Origin: Wyeomyia smithii
Taxonomy: Eukaryota; Arthropoda; Insecta; Diptera; Culicidae
Direction of reading: 5' to 3'
DNA: 64,000 nucleotides
Assembly: GCF_029784165.1 (NCBI RefSeq)
Contig: NC_073695.1
Coordinates: 88,667,902-88,731,901, forward strand
The stretch's first letter is position 1. Every line of letters begins with the position of its first letter. Both the position numbers and the translations under genes were made by a program. Positions 1 to 11,494 of this stretch are shown here, piece after piece. A model generated the notes under the pieces. It saw only the letters and a program-made list of their open reading frames with translations, did no database searches and was not told the DNA's origin.

Positions 1-2400
1 GTGATCGAAAACTGGCATTGCGTACAATTATTGATTATAGAATTTTTTTTTTGTGTCAACCATTATAATAAATCTTTGGCCCGAGAAAAAACATAAAAAG
101 TTATTTTATCAATCAATGCAGTAAGATTCAGGCTTTCTCACACGAACTTCATTAGTTGCTAAAATATAAACTATTAATGTGATTATTTTGCATATGAGTA
201 TACGAATGTTTTGTTTATTGCATGTTTTTTGTCGACAGTGTTTTTAAAAATTGTTGTTGAAACCGTGTAAATATCGAGATCCGCGTGAAAGAACATCGTA
301 ATTAAACGAAACATAATCTTGGAAGTACTTGAAAATTTATCACTCGATAGCAACATTTATTTTTCGTCACCAATTCATTTTCCATTCATAGCTTCCATTA
401 CGCCAATATTGGCCAAATCTGAAATCGATAATCGCCTGAAAATTATTATAAAAAGAGATAGTTGCGACCACTTGCAGACAGAAAAAAAGTTACTGATGGG
501 AGTAACGATATCGGAATGCGGGGAAAACTCTTGGCAACAGCTCTCGAGAAAGATCAAAACCGAAAAAACACTTCAGTTAATCTAGTGTAAAATGCGCTTT
601 CAATCCACTCCTCGAACGCGATATCGCAACACAGCGCACTTGCTAGATGGGTATTTTTCGTTTCATCCTGTTCCCTCCTGCAACCAATATCGAGTAAACT
701 TCGGGCCAGAAAGTTAAACTTTCGTTGGCTGGATAACACAGAGCCAAGCTGGCACGTGAACGGGTACTTTTTTCGATGATGTGCTAACTTTTGATAATGT
801 TGTTGCATTTATTGACGGTAATATTATCACTGGATGATTGATTCTTGGTATTGAGCTATTCACAAATAAAGTGCTTCCAAGTTACTACACCATTTGAAAC
901 AGTAAACTATCATTGTATCGAGCGTTGCTAACAAAGTTAAATAAGGAATTTGAAAATTATATAGCATACTCACGTTTGTCTAACCAAAGCGTTCTAAACG
1001 TAGGTGTATTAAAATCAACGAATGAATGCGCCTTGTATTATGAGTATTACTAAAAACCATGCGCCCTCACCTGCCGGTTGGAATGCTGGCCTAAAAATAC
1101 AATGGAATTGTGTCAAATTATACAAGCAAAATCAAAAAATAATGTCGCAATTGATTATTTTCCTTTTATACATTTATACAACACATTTTAATAGTCATAT
1201 ATTTGTACCAAAAACAGTGTTTTTCGGCATCGTTTCTCATTAAGTGTTTTTTTTTTAATTTCGAAAGCATAAAACATATGCGACCAATAAAAACAATAGC
1301 GCAGCGTCTAACCGTTTCCAAAAACTCATGAAGACAGAACAAACTGCAATTTTACGTCACACTTCGATACATAAAAATATTGCTTTTTGCCATAACCCTG
1401 CCGGTGCAGTGGGGGTTATAAATAACCACGAAAACATTTAACGAGCGTAGAACTTTACCACGAAATTTAACGGCCCGAGGCTAAAGGCTGCGGTCACCCA
1501 AAAAGGTGTTCCGTCAGTTGGGCTAAAGCAGTTTGGATAAAATATTAATGCACTCAATTAGCACTGCTCGTGAATATTAAATGGTAACTGCCATAGTTTT
1601 CAAGCGGTTACTTATGCAGAAAATGGTGAAATGAAAATTACGCTAAATGAAATTGAATTAAATTTTCGAACCGACCAAACTGTTTTTCGCTGTCCAGGTC
1701 TTATTGCTTTTGTCATACAATGGCAATACGTTGCCGTAGAATAACGTGCTGTTTGGTATATTAAAGGAACTGTTTGATAACGAACAGCGTTTGTTTTCGA
1801 TGTCGCTAAAACCTGTTCTGAGTTTTGCCACTAATAACGACTTTGGAAACCGAACAAGCTGCACAGGCACAGCGAAATACAATTGCCCCAAATTAGTTTG
1901 TACTTTTATTATCAGCTGGGAGAAGAGGTAAGGTTCCGCGAAATTTCCCGCCAACCAATTTACACGACAAATAATGATACCGGGTTTCCGATTACATATA
2001 GTAACCAGACGCTGCTGGAAACTAATGCTAATATTTATTTCCCTATATTCGACTACTCTTTCGAAACTTCCACTCACTCCACGCATTCCGAAACTTGTAG
2101 CTAAATCCGGTAAGATGAAAATTGATCACAGACAATTTTTGCAAGTCATCCTTTGACATCTTTTTTCTATCTAATGTCAATATATAAATTATATAAAGTA
2201 AATCAATTTATAAAAAAGGATCGAAAACTTCAGCCCTTTCTTTGAATACTCTAGATGTTTTGAAAATAATTTTTTTTTTATTTGATTTCTCTAACTTTGT
2301 GTAGTTGTGAAAAAAAAATACAGATTTCCCAGAAGCGAGTTTTTTTGATATATAAGGCCGTTTCAAATTACAAATTATTATCATTTTCTAATTCTGCAAA
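1..2400. other. Gene-free AT-rich stretch
   Basis: I recognise no gene, RNA or mobile element here. The longest open frame with a real ATG is 142 codons on the minus strand (2086 down to 1658). It has no recognisable domain, no clear signal or membrane segment and no convincing splice context, so I treat it as chance. Positions 1380-1550 are less AT-rich than their surroundings and could be regulatory, but nothing specific supports that. Confidence 0.4.
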
Positions 2401-2759
2401 CTTACTCAAATTCAATTTTTATTGAATTCGAGTAAGTTTTCAACTCGTTATTCTCAATTGAAACTAAGGTCAATATTCTTTTTAAATAGACATATCTTTG
2501 AAAATATTGCATCCTAAGTTTTAGTTTAGGCACATATTTTGTTTGGAGAAAAAATATTTTTTCAATAGTAACTATTTAAAGCAATACGTTGAAAAGGGAT
2601 GTTCTGGGGCATTAAAAAATCTGAAAAAATCACAAGTATTTTTGATCAAATTTCGAAACTGTCCTGGAAATTTCGAGTTAGTGTTATGTTTTGTTCAACA
2701 GATATGGGCTTCCAAAGTTGGAACCGCACATGATTTTTCAAGCGAGAGACGCCCCTAAT

Positions 2760-3012
2760 GCGTCGTACATAAATTACGTAACGCATGAAGGGGGGGAGGG
2801 GAGTTGAGTTTGCGTTACTTATTGTGACATATGGGGGAGGGGGGTAGTTGAAACAGTTACATAACTGTGATTTTCCTTCGAAGCCGCATTTTTTTGTGGG
2901 TTAAGCGTTACGTAATTTTAAGGGGGGGATGTTGAACGTTACTTATCGTTACACAGAGAGGGAGGGAGTCCAAAATCCGGGTTTTTAGCGTTACGTAATT
3001 TGTGTACGACGC
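2760..3012. mobile_element. 253-bp MITE with GCGTCGTACA ends
   Basis: The left end reads GCGTCGTACATAAATTACGT and the right end is its inverse with one substitution. This gives about 25 bp of TIR that includes the palindrome-like TTACGTAACGC. The interior carries G-runs (ggggggg) at 2789, 2834 and 2920 and no ORF. CTAA lies on both sides of the ends, a possible short target duplication. A related fragment (ataaacgacgtaacatt followed by a G-run) is seen at 31540-31620. Confidence 0.75.
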
Positions 3013-3060
3013 CTAAGCCCAGCGTTCTGCAGTTCTCATGCCAAAAAGTGCGTCATAATG

Positions 3061-3251
3061 CTACATTCCGTATCGGAATTCGACCTTCTGTTTTACTATA
3101 CACAGACTTCGCATCCGACTGTTAAATGTACAGGACAATTGCGAGGCTAGCGCTACGATCCTACTGACACTAACAGTCTCTCCCGAGCCGGGACTCGAAC
3201 ACACGACGACTGGCTTGTTAGGCCAGTATCGTACCTCGAGACCACCTGGGC
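3061..3251 (-). mobile_element. tRNA-derived SINE, family C, copy 1
   Basis: Read on the minus strand, the head (about 3251 down to 3180) has the two internal RNA polymerase III promoter boxes: a box A-like TGGTCTCGAGG and a box B GTTCGAGTCCC. A unique body follows, ending near 3061. The 7-bp duplication CATAATG flanks it at 3054-3060 and 3252-3258. The acceptor and T stems do not pair as a functional tRNA should, so this is a SINE and not a tRNA gene. A second copy lies at 24437-24872. Confidence 0.75.
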
Positions 3252-4095
3252 CATAATGACTGAAAGTAAAAGCGTGGGCAATCTTATCCCGCTGGAGCGT
3301 TCTGTGCGGTCGTCCTCTAACTAAATTTTGCATTGTTTTTTAGTAAATTGTGTAGGTAAACTTGCGAGTTGTTAGGGGCATAAGGTATACTGTCTTCATA
3401 CATGAGTTGGGTAACAGACTAAACATATTCTGACCATTTTGCGGCTAAAAATCTTTTCTATCAAACTATGTTTACAAACCTTACAGAATTTTTGATTATA
3501 ACTGAAACTGGGATTGTCAATAGTAGTACTGCTCACTCGCTTCTCGCTTGAAACCAACTTTGAAAACCCATATCTATTGAACAAAAAATAACACCAACTC
3601 GAAATTTTCAGGACAGTTTCGTAATTTTGTCGAAACTACTTGTGATTTTTTTTTCAAATTTTACAGTGCTCCAGAACATACTTTTTCAACATATGGTTTT
3701 AAACAGTTACAACTGAAAAAATATTTTTCTCAACAAATTCTATGCAATACTTTTAAAAATATGTCTATTTAAAAAGAATATTGACCTGAATTTCAAATGA
3801 CAATAGCAACTTGAAAACTTACTCAAATTCAATAAAAATTTGAATATCATCTTCCAAGTGAAACTCTTGAAGTTTTTGATATTTATTGATATTTATTTAG
3901 TTGATATTTATTTATTTATTTTCGTCAAGCAAATAGAGACTACAGTTATAATACTACAATGTTTTCTTATATTCTATACATTATTTCCAGTAGTTAGTCG
4001 TTTTTGATTTGATTTCTGCCCATAGTGATGTCGATATTTTCGCAGTGCTGATTATAGTGACGCATCTCGCGATTTATTGGGCCATTTTTTGAGTA

Positions 4096-4515
4096 CAGGT
4101 CGGACTCGATTATCCGGAGACTCGATTATCCGGAATTTTAGACTCGATTATCCGGAATTGCATTTTTTTGGTGTCCGTTTTCAATTTTTATTCTGAAATT
4201 TTGCCTTTACCATTCCTTCTGGCATATTTGCTACCATCTAAGTCACTTCCGGCATGTTTGAGACATGTTCGAATTGAGTGAAAATAATCAATATCCAATT
4301 TATTTTCTCTTGCTTCTCAAGATTTTATTCCTTTTCGCCTCAGAAATAACTCCTGGTTACGCCACTGCATCATACAAGTAAAATAAAGAAAAGAAATATT
4401 TATTTTATGTTCGTTAATCGCAAAATTTCAGTATTTTTGTGTGATTCGATTATCCGGAAAACTCGATTATCGGGAATGAATTTTTTCGATGTTCCGGATA
4501 ATCAAGTCCGACCTG
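4096..4515. mobile_element. 420-bp pogo/Tigger-like MITE with TA target duplication
   Basis: The ends read CAGGTCGGACTCGATTATCC on the left and its inverse, with one change, on the right. TA lies immediately outside both ends (4094-4095 and 4516-4517). The subterminal regions repeat the sequence ACTCGATTATCCGGA, twice more on the left and once more, slightly altered, on the right. There is no ORF. The CAG ends, TA duplication and repeated TIR-like boxes fit the pogo branch of Tc1/mariner. It sits inside the LINE C-terminal coding region, so it inserted after the LINE did. Confidence 0.85.
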
Positions 4516-4666
4516 TAGTTAGTTCTGTGGGAGTTTTCAGAAAATATTTTTCGATTTAGTTGCGATAATAATTTAGAAGATTGCACGCGTTGAGAAATAA
4601 TGTCATTGATAAAATAAAGCATTGAAAGTTCGCGGCGTTCTTTAAGTGCTTGTATGTCTATAAGCA

Positions 4667-7205
4667 TGCGTGCTTCATATGATGGTAAGAAAGAAATTGT
4701 TTTTGGACAGATTCAATGCGTTCTTCATGTGTTACAATATAGGGATTCCATACAATGCTACAGTATTCCAGAATTGGTCGAACGTATGTAATATATAATA
4801 GTTTGATTGTATATGAGTCTTGGAAATTGTGGCCGAAGCGTTTTATAAAGCCCAGCATACAATTTGCTTTGTTGATAATTGTATTATAATGTTCTATGAA
4901 TGTAAGTTTGGAGTCTAAGATTACGCCTAGGTCCCTTACGTTTTTGCATTTTTCTACTGGTTGGTTTCCAAAGAAAATGTTTGTAGGTGGTGTTACTGTT
5001 TTTCTGCTGAAGGCTATTGAATTACATTTTTTAATGTTGAGTTGCAATAGACTTTTGTTGCACCAAGTGTAGGATACATTAATTTCAATATTTCGAATAT
5101 TTCGAAGTCTTCTGCATTGATTATTTCTACACAGAGCTTCATGTCGTCAGCATATACAAGCACACGTATTGATGTAAGAAGAAAGGAAATATCATTCACG
5201 TATAATATAAAAAGAAGAGGGCCCAGGTGAGAACCTTGAGGAACCCCGGAAGTTACTTCTATTGGGTTTGAAAGGAATTTTGAAAGCGTACTATTTATGA
5301 TCTCTTTGTTAGGTATGACTGCAGCCATTCCAAGAATTTTGTTTCCATTCCGTATTTTTCGAGCTTGAAGAGCAATAAAGGTATGTCAATTCTGTCAAAT
5401 GCCTTGCTAAAGTCCGTATAAAGAGCTTCTACGTGGTTGCCGTTACCCATTACAGTCAAAGTGAAAGTTATGAATTCCAGAAAAGGTGTGGTAGTTGATC
5501 GGCCTTTACAAAAGCCGTGCTGTTGAGTTGTGATTTGGTTTTTTACTTGCTGAAAGATTTTTTCATTAATTATTGATTCAAATAATTTTGGAATGCATGA
5601 AATAATGGCAATTCCACGATAATTACGAATGTCAGATTTAGCGCCAGATTTGAAAATTGGCACTAAATATGAGGTTTCCCAGAGTTCTGGAAAAATTCTA
5701 TTCTACAGAGACATATTAAAGAGGTGTAGTAAAGGTGTAGATAGTTCTTCTGCCAAGTTTTTGAGAAAAATTGGAGCTATTCTGTCAGGTCCAGGACCTT
5801 TCGTAGCGTCTAAGTTTTTAAGTGCGTTCTGAATTTCGAACTCGGGTATTTGATTGACAGATAAAGAATTCGAAAATTCAGGAAAATACGAGAAATATTC
5901 GCGGTCGCGATCTGTTTCTTCAAATGTGGTGTATATTTCTTGAAAAAAAGTGGCTACATATTTCATTATTAGTTTGTCCTAATTTACTGTCAAGATGCAT
6001 TCGTGATGGAAAGTTGCTACTTTTTAGTTTGGTTTTTACGTAATTGAAAAAGTTCTTAGGGCAGGACTTGATTTGATGTTCGACTTTACGGTTAAGTTCT
6101 TCATGCGCAATTTTAATGGCTGCGTCAAGTTGACGGCAAATTTCTTGGTAATTTTGAAGATTTTCGCTATTGTTGTCTTTTTTGTATATTTTATGTGCTT
6201 TTTGTTTTCTAATTTTTAGGTTCTTCAATTGTAGATTGAGCCACACTGGATATTTGTTGGTGTTCGTTCTTCTTCTTTTTCTTAGTGGTACATTTTCTGA
6301 TATAATTTGATTATTTATTTCATAAAATTTTAATACTTCTTCGCTGACATTTCCTTCTTTACAAATAATACTACGCCAATTTATTATGCGTAGTCTACAT
6401 TTTACTTGTTCGAAGTCAGTTTTGTGGTATTCCGGTACATCCTCGTACTCGCAGTCGCTAGGGTACGAACTGTTATTCATTACTATTGAATATTCAATTG
6501 CCGTGTGAAATGCTTCATTTTTCCAGATGGAAGTCAATGATGCATCTACACAGAAGCCTTCAGTGCACTTTGTGAATAATAGGTCTGAATATGCATTTTG
6601 TTTGTTTTTGACATGATTGATTTGATATAGACCGAGTTCTGAGGATTTGCCAAAAAGATACTGCAGTGATTCGTTTTCGCCTACGACTGGGAGTAAGATG
6701 GATTCATTTTCAATGTCTACGATAAAGTCTACATTACGTTGGTTGAAGTCGCCATAGACATGCAGTTTTACTTTTGGTTTCATGTTAGACATAACAGATT
6801 CTAGAGTTTTGAAAAATAATTCATATGAATGTTTATGACTGTTCCGGTGGAAAGAACACGGAACAGAAAATATATTCTTCGCCAGCAATAAATGCTTTGG
6901 CCCATACGTGTTCAAATTCTTTATATTTGTCGGATATTATTTCTTCAGAAGTAAAGTCTACAATAATGGCAATGAGGACTCCACCGCCTGACTTTTTTTA
7001 CTGGTAGACAAATTCCGATCGTGCCGAAATACATTATAACTATTCCAAATACTTCTTCGCTTCTTACGCTTTCGTCCCAGCTAGTTCTAGTTCCTAGAAT
7101 TACTTTGAAGGTGGATGATAATAGATTTTTAATAATTTCCTTCATGCTGGCTGGACTTTTCATGCGGTCGAAATTCTGGCATTGGAAGAAATTAGAAATC
7201 GCGAT
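4667..7205 (-). pseudogene. LINE ORF2 remnant: endonuclease plus reverse transcriptase
   Basis: The protein would nick target DNA and copy the element RNA into the nick. Readable blocks on the minus strand, N to C terminal: EN sequence with ILGTRTSW and YGDFN; an RT start of NYRGIAIISC type; the QHGFCKGRST block; the palm motif DFSKAFDRID (motif A); GVPQGSHLGPLLF (motif B); and the catalytic YADDM box (motif C) near 5140. YVRPILEYCSIVWNPY follows near 4790-4740, typical of the CR1/Jockey thumb. The catalytic DD is intact, but frame changes near 5940, 5700, 5300 and 5065 prevent a single product. Codons after 4667 continue the C-terminus in another frame to the stop at 3994. Confidence 0.85.
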
Positions 7206-7214
7206 TTTTAGTGA

Positions 7215-7380
7215 AGGGCCATCCACATACCACGTGGACAGCTTTGGTAGGGGGGGGGGGTTGGGTAATGTCCACGGTCCATACAATTTCTTTAGAATTT
7301 ATATGGGCAGTTGTCCACGGAGGGGAAGGGGGGAGATTAAAATCGTTAAAAATCTGTCCACATGGTATGTGGATGGCCCC
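7215..7380. mobile_element. 166-bp MITE with CCACGTGG-containing ends
   Basis: The left end reads (A)GGGCCATCCACATACCACG and the right end is its inverse with CATG for CACG. The TIRs are about 26 bp. TGA occurs directly outside both ends (7212-7214 and 7381-7383). The centre carries G-runs. A diverged relative with the same layout lies at 13525-13825. It inserted into the LINE endonuclease region, next to the SINE at 7396. Confidence 0.75.
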
Positions 7381-7395
7381 TGATCCGTTCCACGA

Positions 7396-7746
7396 TTTTT
7401 TTTCATTCTTGCTTATTTTCCGTCGGTCTAGTTCCGCCACTGTTGTTGTGCGAATCACCGACGCCCGGGGAGGCGACTCCACCTGGGAACCTAACTTACG
7501 ACCCGTTGATTAACGGACCGGTGCCAACGGATTTACTTCCTTATGCGATGGAAGGCGTGATTCTAGAGATTTTTCGCCTCAGAAAATCTCCCAGTGTCGG
7601 CTAGAGTTAAATCTAGACCAGTTGGGTTGGTTGTGGGTGGATCACGCCACCCCACAACCATCGACATCTATGTCGGCGATGGGATTCGAACCCATGGATC
7701 GAGCGTGGTTAGCGGAGACGTTACCAACCACGCTAGGCCCCCGCCC
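7396..7746 (-). mobile_element. tRNA-derived SINE, family A, copy 1 (full length)
   Basis: On the minus strand the head (7746 down to about 7675) carries a box A-like TAGCGTGGTTGGTA and a box B GGGTTCGAATCCC. A body of about 270 bp follows and ends in a T-run on the plus strand (an A tail on the element strand) at 7396. A near-perfect target duplication flanks it: CCGTTCCACGA before and CCGTTTCACGA after. The layout (tRNA head, body, A tail) resembles the mosquito Feilai-type SINEs; that name is an inference. A second copy at 36548-36903 is over 85% alike by eye. Confidence 0.85.
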
Positions 7747-7992
7747 GTTTCACGAATTCTGACCCGTTATGTTTTCATTGTAGAACATTGTACAATTTTA
7801 GAAATAGCGGAGAAAATATTAGAATTTAAAGCATTGATTACAAAATTTAACGATTTATGTAAAGTTTCTGGCATGAAAATTTTATACGGAAGGAAATAAT
7901 TCAATATTGCTTTTTACGTCAAACACTTTCTTCTATTACCTAATCACATTGAGACAAGTTGGTTATTAAATCCCCTCCTCCATACATGCTAA

Positions 7993-8630
7993 CGTACTTA
8001 GCTAGCCAAGTATAGATGACAGTTCTAAAAGGTATGCTATTCACGTCGATGCATTAGTATTAGTGATCGTTATGAACTTTTTCCAATTTTGTATGAAATT
8101 TGAATGATTTTGCATTTTAAACTAAACTTATAAAACATACTTTCCTGAAAAGTTATAGAAATGATGTTGAAACATGTTTTATTTTTGGGGAATACATAAA
8201 CATGCTGCGGTACAATTTTTCGGGTGCCTTTTTGCACTTTTCATTTTTTTCTTGTACTCTAATAGCGCTTCTAAATAGAGTCGCTTATGTATCATACAGT
8301 AACAAAAGTCATGAGCTATGACAATGACTAAGATTATGCTCCAACTATTAGAAATATAGCATTTTTATATATTTTATTTCGACATATTGTCGCAATTTTT
8401 CACACTAAATCTAAATTAATATCAATTTCTAGTGTATTTCAACTGGAGATACACTCTCAAACCAAAAAAAAAACAGATATAAAACAACATAAAACGAGAA
8501 ATTTCCAAAAATGTTCTGAATTCCATACAAAACGCGAAATTTTTCATAACGAGATTTGTTTGTGTGCGTGGATAGGCAAAAATGTAGCATACCTTGTAGA
8601 ACTGTCATCATACTTGGCTTAGCTAGTACG
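7993..8630. mobile_element. About 640-bp MITE with TIRs of about 48 bp
   Basis: The left end (7993-8043) reads CGTACTTAGCTAGCCAAG followed by a block with GATGACAGTTCTA and AGGTATGCTA. The right end (8580-8630) is the same in inverse with small gaps. The interior is AT-rich and non-coding. No secure target duplication was identified, so the outer base is uncertain by a few positions. Confidence 0.7.
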
Positions 8631-8639
8631 ATCTATAGC

Positions 8640-9110
8640 TTAATTGCACACATCAAGAATCGAGTGACCTTGATATTGAATTTTCTAGATCGCCGCCTTC
8701 TAGATGTCCATTCGGCAGGGTCTACTTTGTTCGCGAGTCTGTTAACGGCTGTGCACGACCGGGAGCAAAAGTCAACAACCAGCGCAGAATCGAAAGTAGC
8801 GTTACTGATCGGCATGCATAGAGAACAAGGGAGCCACAGCCAGCCGGCTGCAGCGTTGAAGATGATGGCGCTGATAACGCTAGAATTGAACACGAAGAAA
8901 GGGGACGATGTGAATTGTTTTGTTTTGAATATAGATTTCCGCTCGATTGATGATAGCGTCACGCGAGCTCGATTATTCATCGCTCACAGACTTTATCCCG
9001 CACCACCGAGTGTGGCGCAGCGCACGGTAGACACAGGAGAGCTGCAGGTCAAATACGAAAAGCTAGAAGCGAAACAAACATTGCAATTATTAATTTATTA
9101 AACGATCTCG
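8640..9110. other. GC-richer island with overlapping ORFs, unrecognised
   Basis: This stretch is clearly less AT-rich than its surroundings. It is open on the plus strand from 8556 to 9101 (181 codons if started at TTG) and, antisense, from 8980 to 8633 (115 codons). Neither translation shows a domain, signal peptide or repeat I can name, and splice sites are not obvious. It could be an exon of an unrecognised gene, a regulatory island, or low-complexity noncoding sequence that happens to be open. I assign no function. Confidence 0.25.
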
Positions 9111-10094
9111 AGAAGATTTAGATTCTTTGGTTAATATATTTGCGCAAAATTTCAAGGCCAATCAATTTGAATGGTAATAGAGAGATTCATCGCACAATTT
9201 TGTATATCTTTTTGGGAAATTTGAGATAGAAACTATTTTTTACAAAACTATCAGGCAATTACACGAAAATTCCTTCTACCTATTGGATTACTGTATGTGG
9301 TCTACAAGAATACTATCGTATACTAAGGCTTAATAATATCAAAATCTATGAATATTTACAATATTCAACATTGCTAACAATTTATTGCTGCACTCTTGGG
9401 CACACTTTTCCATACAAAATCCTTGGTGTCTTTATATTCCTAAAAACATTGGTAGGTTTTTCCGATGTCTTGACAAAAAGACAGATAAAACAAGCAAACC
9501 TGAGGTGAAGAGTCAGTTACAGAGTTTATTCGAGCAACAAATCCAACGTGAATTGGAATATTGAAATTGATTCGTTCAAACTGAAGCTGATCACTTGAAG
9601 CAGTCTAATGGTATTTCCAGCACGCGTCGCTTTTCGGTGACGCGCAGTTTATTGACATTTCTGACCTAGGCCGAATTGAAACCGCGTGGTTTTGTGTTGT
9701 TTTGCGAAATCGATTCGCAGATGTAGTTCAGTCGATCAGTAGTGTGACATTGAATTTATACACTTAAACGGGATAAATTGGAATCAATTTGCGGTTTCGT
9801 AACATTTCGCGTTTATTTTGTTAGTCGACCGAATGGTGAAATGCATCAAATACAAAGGAATGTTGCGCAATAAGTGAAATATATTTTAACATTACATTAT
9901 TTCTAATCATCATTTTTCGTTACCATCTCCCAAAGCGCTAGAAGACTAACGGTCAGCTTTTGGGGTATCCGATTTAGTTTGTTTGCCATTGACTGCTAAT
10001 TAATGTAACGGAATATGTTCTTGAATTAGTTGCATCAACCTTTTCTTTTCACGTATTGTATCTTCGATCCTTTTATCAATGACAAGTCGTCTAA
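9111..10094. other. No gene seen; possible transcription start near 9727
   Basis: There is no convincing ORF. From 9600 to 9850 the sequence is more complex and CG-containing than its flanks. It includes TTCAGTCGATCAGTAG near 9727, which resembles an insect initiator (TCAGT). A distant gene could have a noncoding first exon here, but that is a guess from one short motif. Confidence 0.2.
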
Positions 10095-10098
10095 TTAA

Positions 10099-10295
10099 GG
10101 GGCCTATTACAGAAGACGAGCGAGCGGCGACTTACTCGCCTGACCAATTTTGTTATTACAGATGTGCGAGTCGGATGGATTTTGGACGAGCGAGACTGCT
10201 CGGATCGTTCGTGATTCACTTGCGTTCCGTAATACAACATTTTGCCCGCCTCGTCGGTGGCTGCGTTACTCGTCTCGTCTTCTGTAATAAAGCCC
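10099..10295. mobile_element. 197-bp MITE with TAA target duplication
   Basis: The left end is GGGGCCTATTACAGAAGACG. The right end is its inverse with a few changes (AGAAGACGAG shared; GGGCTTTATTAC outside). TAA lies directly outside both ends (10096-10098 and 10296-10298). The interior contains several CGAGCGAG/CTCGTC strings. The 3-bp TAA duplication and GGGCC-type ends suggest the PIF/Harbinger superfamily, an inference. Confidence 0.75.
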
Positions 10296-10299
10296 TAAA

Positions 10300-11414
10300 T
10301 ATTCCGTTCTTCAAAAGGCCAAGATTTTGAAGTTGCAGAACTGAAGATGGTCACGGGTTAACCTATTGATACCTGGCAAACAAAAGTACTTGGTTTTTCC
10401 GTATTCAGAATTAAAGTCCGCTTATAGTCCAAAGGTTTTTCGTCGTCTACAGCATTACCGATTGTTTCGACAGACGTTCACGAACTAGCTGTAGCTGTAG
10501 ATTAAAAAGCCGTTAGATTATTTTGTTCATCGTGACAAAATTTCTAAAATATCGTAATACTTGGCATTAGAGGTGACACAATCCGCAAATTACGGACGAA
10601 CTTTGTTAGAAATTTCCTGTAGATAGGTAGGACGTACTTTGAATTAAATATTCTCGATATATTTAAATATTTAAATACAATATTTAAATACAATTCGATC
10701 ACGTTTGGCGTAGTACGAACCGCATATCTCCACTTTCCGGGTTCAGCTGCTTGAGACCATTCTGTAGGGTCATTTTAATGCAAGAAACTGACGAAATCCT
10801 ACAACCCTGAAAATCTCCTTCGACGTCTCCTGGCCGAGCAGCAAACTAGTACTACCTTTTTGGCATACAATTTCGCGAATTTGTATTTAATAATTCCGAT
10901 GCTCTGAGACACCACTTAAAAGTAAACGTAACCAAGCAGAAATGATCATGACTTACACAAATTTTTAAAGTTTAAATATTTTCGCATTTGTTCCTGCCGC
11001 ATCCTGTACACCCCAACTAAGGGGTTCCCATATTCGATCTTTTGCTCAGTGGAGCACTTTTGGAAACCAATATATCTGGTGGAGCACCTGCATTTTAAAT
11101 CAACGAGAAAATTGAGGGAGTTTTTCTAATTGATTCGGAACATCTGGAAAGCTGACAGAAGAAAGAAAAATCCATTTTTTTGATGTTGGTTTGTTAAAGA
11201 ACTGTCTATTTTTTCAAAGTAGGGAGTAGGGTGGCAATGCGATGTATAGAACAATCGATTTTAGGGAACCGACCATGATCATTTTCTTTATTTACCCAAA
11301 ATAATAACCTGTGCAAAATTTCAGCTTAATTAGACATGATTTTTGAGTGCCTCAATGCGCTCAAAATTTCAGTGTTTTGTCCTCGAAAAAAAAACATTAC
11401 TAATAGAAAATAGT
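10300..11414. other. Gene-free AT-rich stretch
   Basis: No coding or RNA gene is visible. Near 11223 the string 'agggtggcaatg' recurs at about 47173, inside the large inverted-repeat element. Near 11310 'ctgtgcaaaatttcagct' recurs at about 46686. Part of this stretch is therefore probably a diverged remnant of that family. Confidence 0.35.
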
Positions 11415-11494
11415 GTTTAAGATGCCTAATAAACATCAAAATGATTTACATGTGGTTTGGTAGATCATTTTAATGTTTGTTAGGCATTTTGAAC
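11415..11494. repeat. 80-nt pre-miRNA-like hairpin
   Basis: Bases 11415-11445 pair with 11464-11494 over 31 positions, with one C-A mismatch and three G-U type wobbles. The loop is 18 nt (11446-11463). The core arms contain ATGCCTAATAAACATC and, opposite, GTTTGTTAGGCAT. Length, stem and loop all fall within the range of animal microRNA precursors, and either strand could be the source. I do not recognise the arm as a known microRNA. A very small foldback transposon remnant is the main alternative. Confidence 0.4.

Larger units (their letters stand above)
2413..3840. mobile_element. Long inverted-repeat (foldback) element, interrupted
   Basis: About 2413-2725 and 3560-3840 are inverted copies of one another, with mismatches and small gaps. 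Both arms carry the same marker strings in opposite orientation: 'gtcaatattc' next to 'tttttaaatagacat', 'gttctgg' near 'cacaagta', and 'actgtcctg' by 'atttcgagtt'. Neither arm codes for protein. The loop between them holds a separate MITE (2760-3012) and a tRNA-derived SINE (3061-3251). The simplest reading is a non-autonomous foldback transposon into which two later elements inserted. Outer ends are approximate because no clean TSD was found. Confidence 0.7.
3877..7905 (-). mobile_element. Decayed non-LTR (LINE) retrotransposon, minus strand
   Basis: One LINE reads from the right towards 3877. In order: apurinic-type endonuclease pieces (about 7200-6430, with the YGDFN motif and SDLLFT), a linker, reverse transcriptase (about 5966-4700) and a C-terminal region ending at a stop at 3994-3996. 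An A/T-rich (TAAATA)n-like tail follows at about 3880-3925, as expected for a LINE 3' end. At least four frameshifts break the ORF, near 5065, 5300, 5700 and 5940. A pogo-type MITE (4096-4515) interrupts the C-terminal coding sequence. The 5' part is cut by a MITE (7215-7380) and a SINE (7396-7746), and the stretch beyond the SINE to about 7905 seems to continue it. The general type is CR1/Jockey-like; the clade is an inference. Confidence 0.85.

Noticed and set aside
1658..2086. 142-codon minus-strand ORF with a true ATG
   Set aside because: No domain, no splice or promoter support; comparable open frames occur by chance in a 64-kb window.
7670..7746. tRNA-like sequence with A and B boxes (also at 3180-3250, 17440-17522, 24790-24870, 36830-36900, 45092-45170)
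   Set aside because: Acceptor and T stems do not pair, and the units are followed by SINE bodies, tails and target duplications. They are SINE heads, not tRNA genes.
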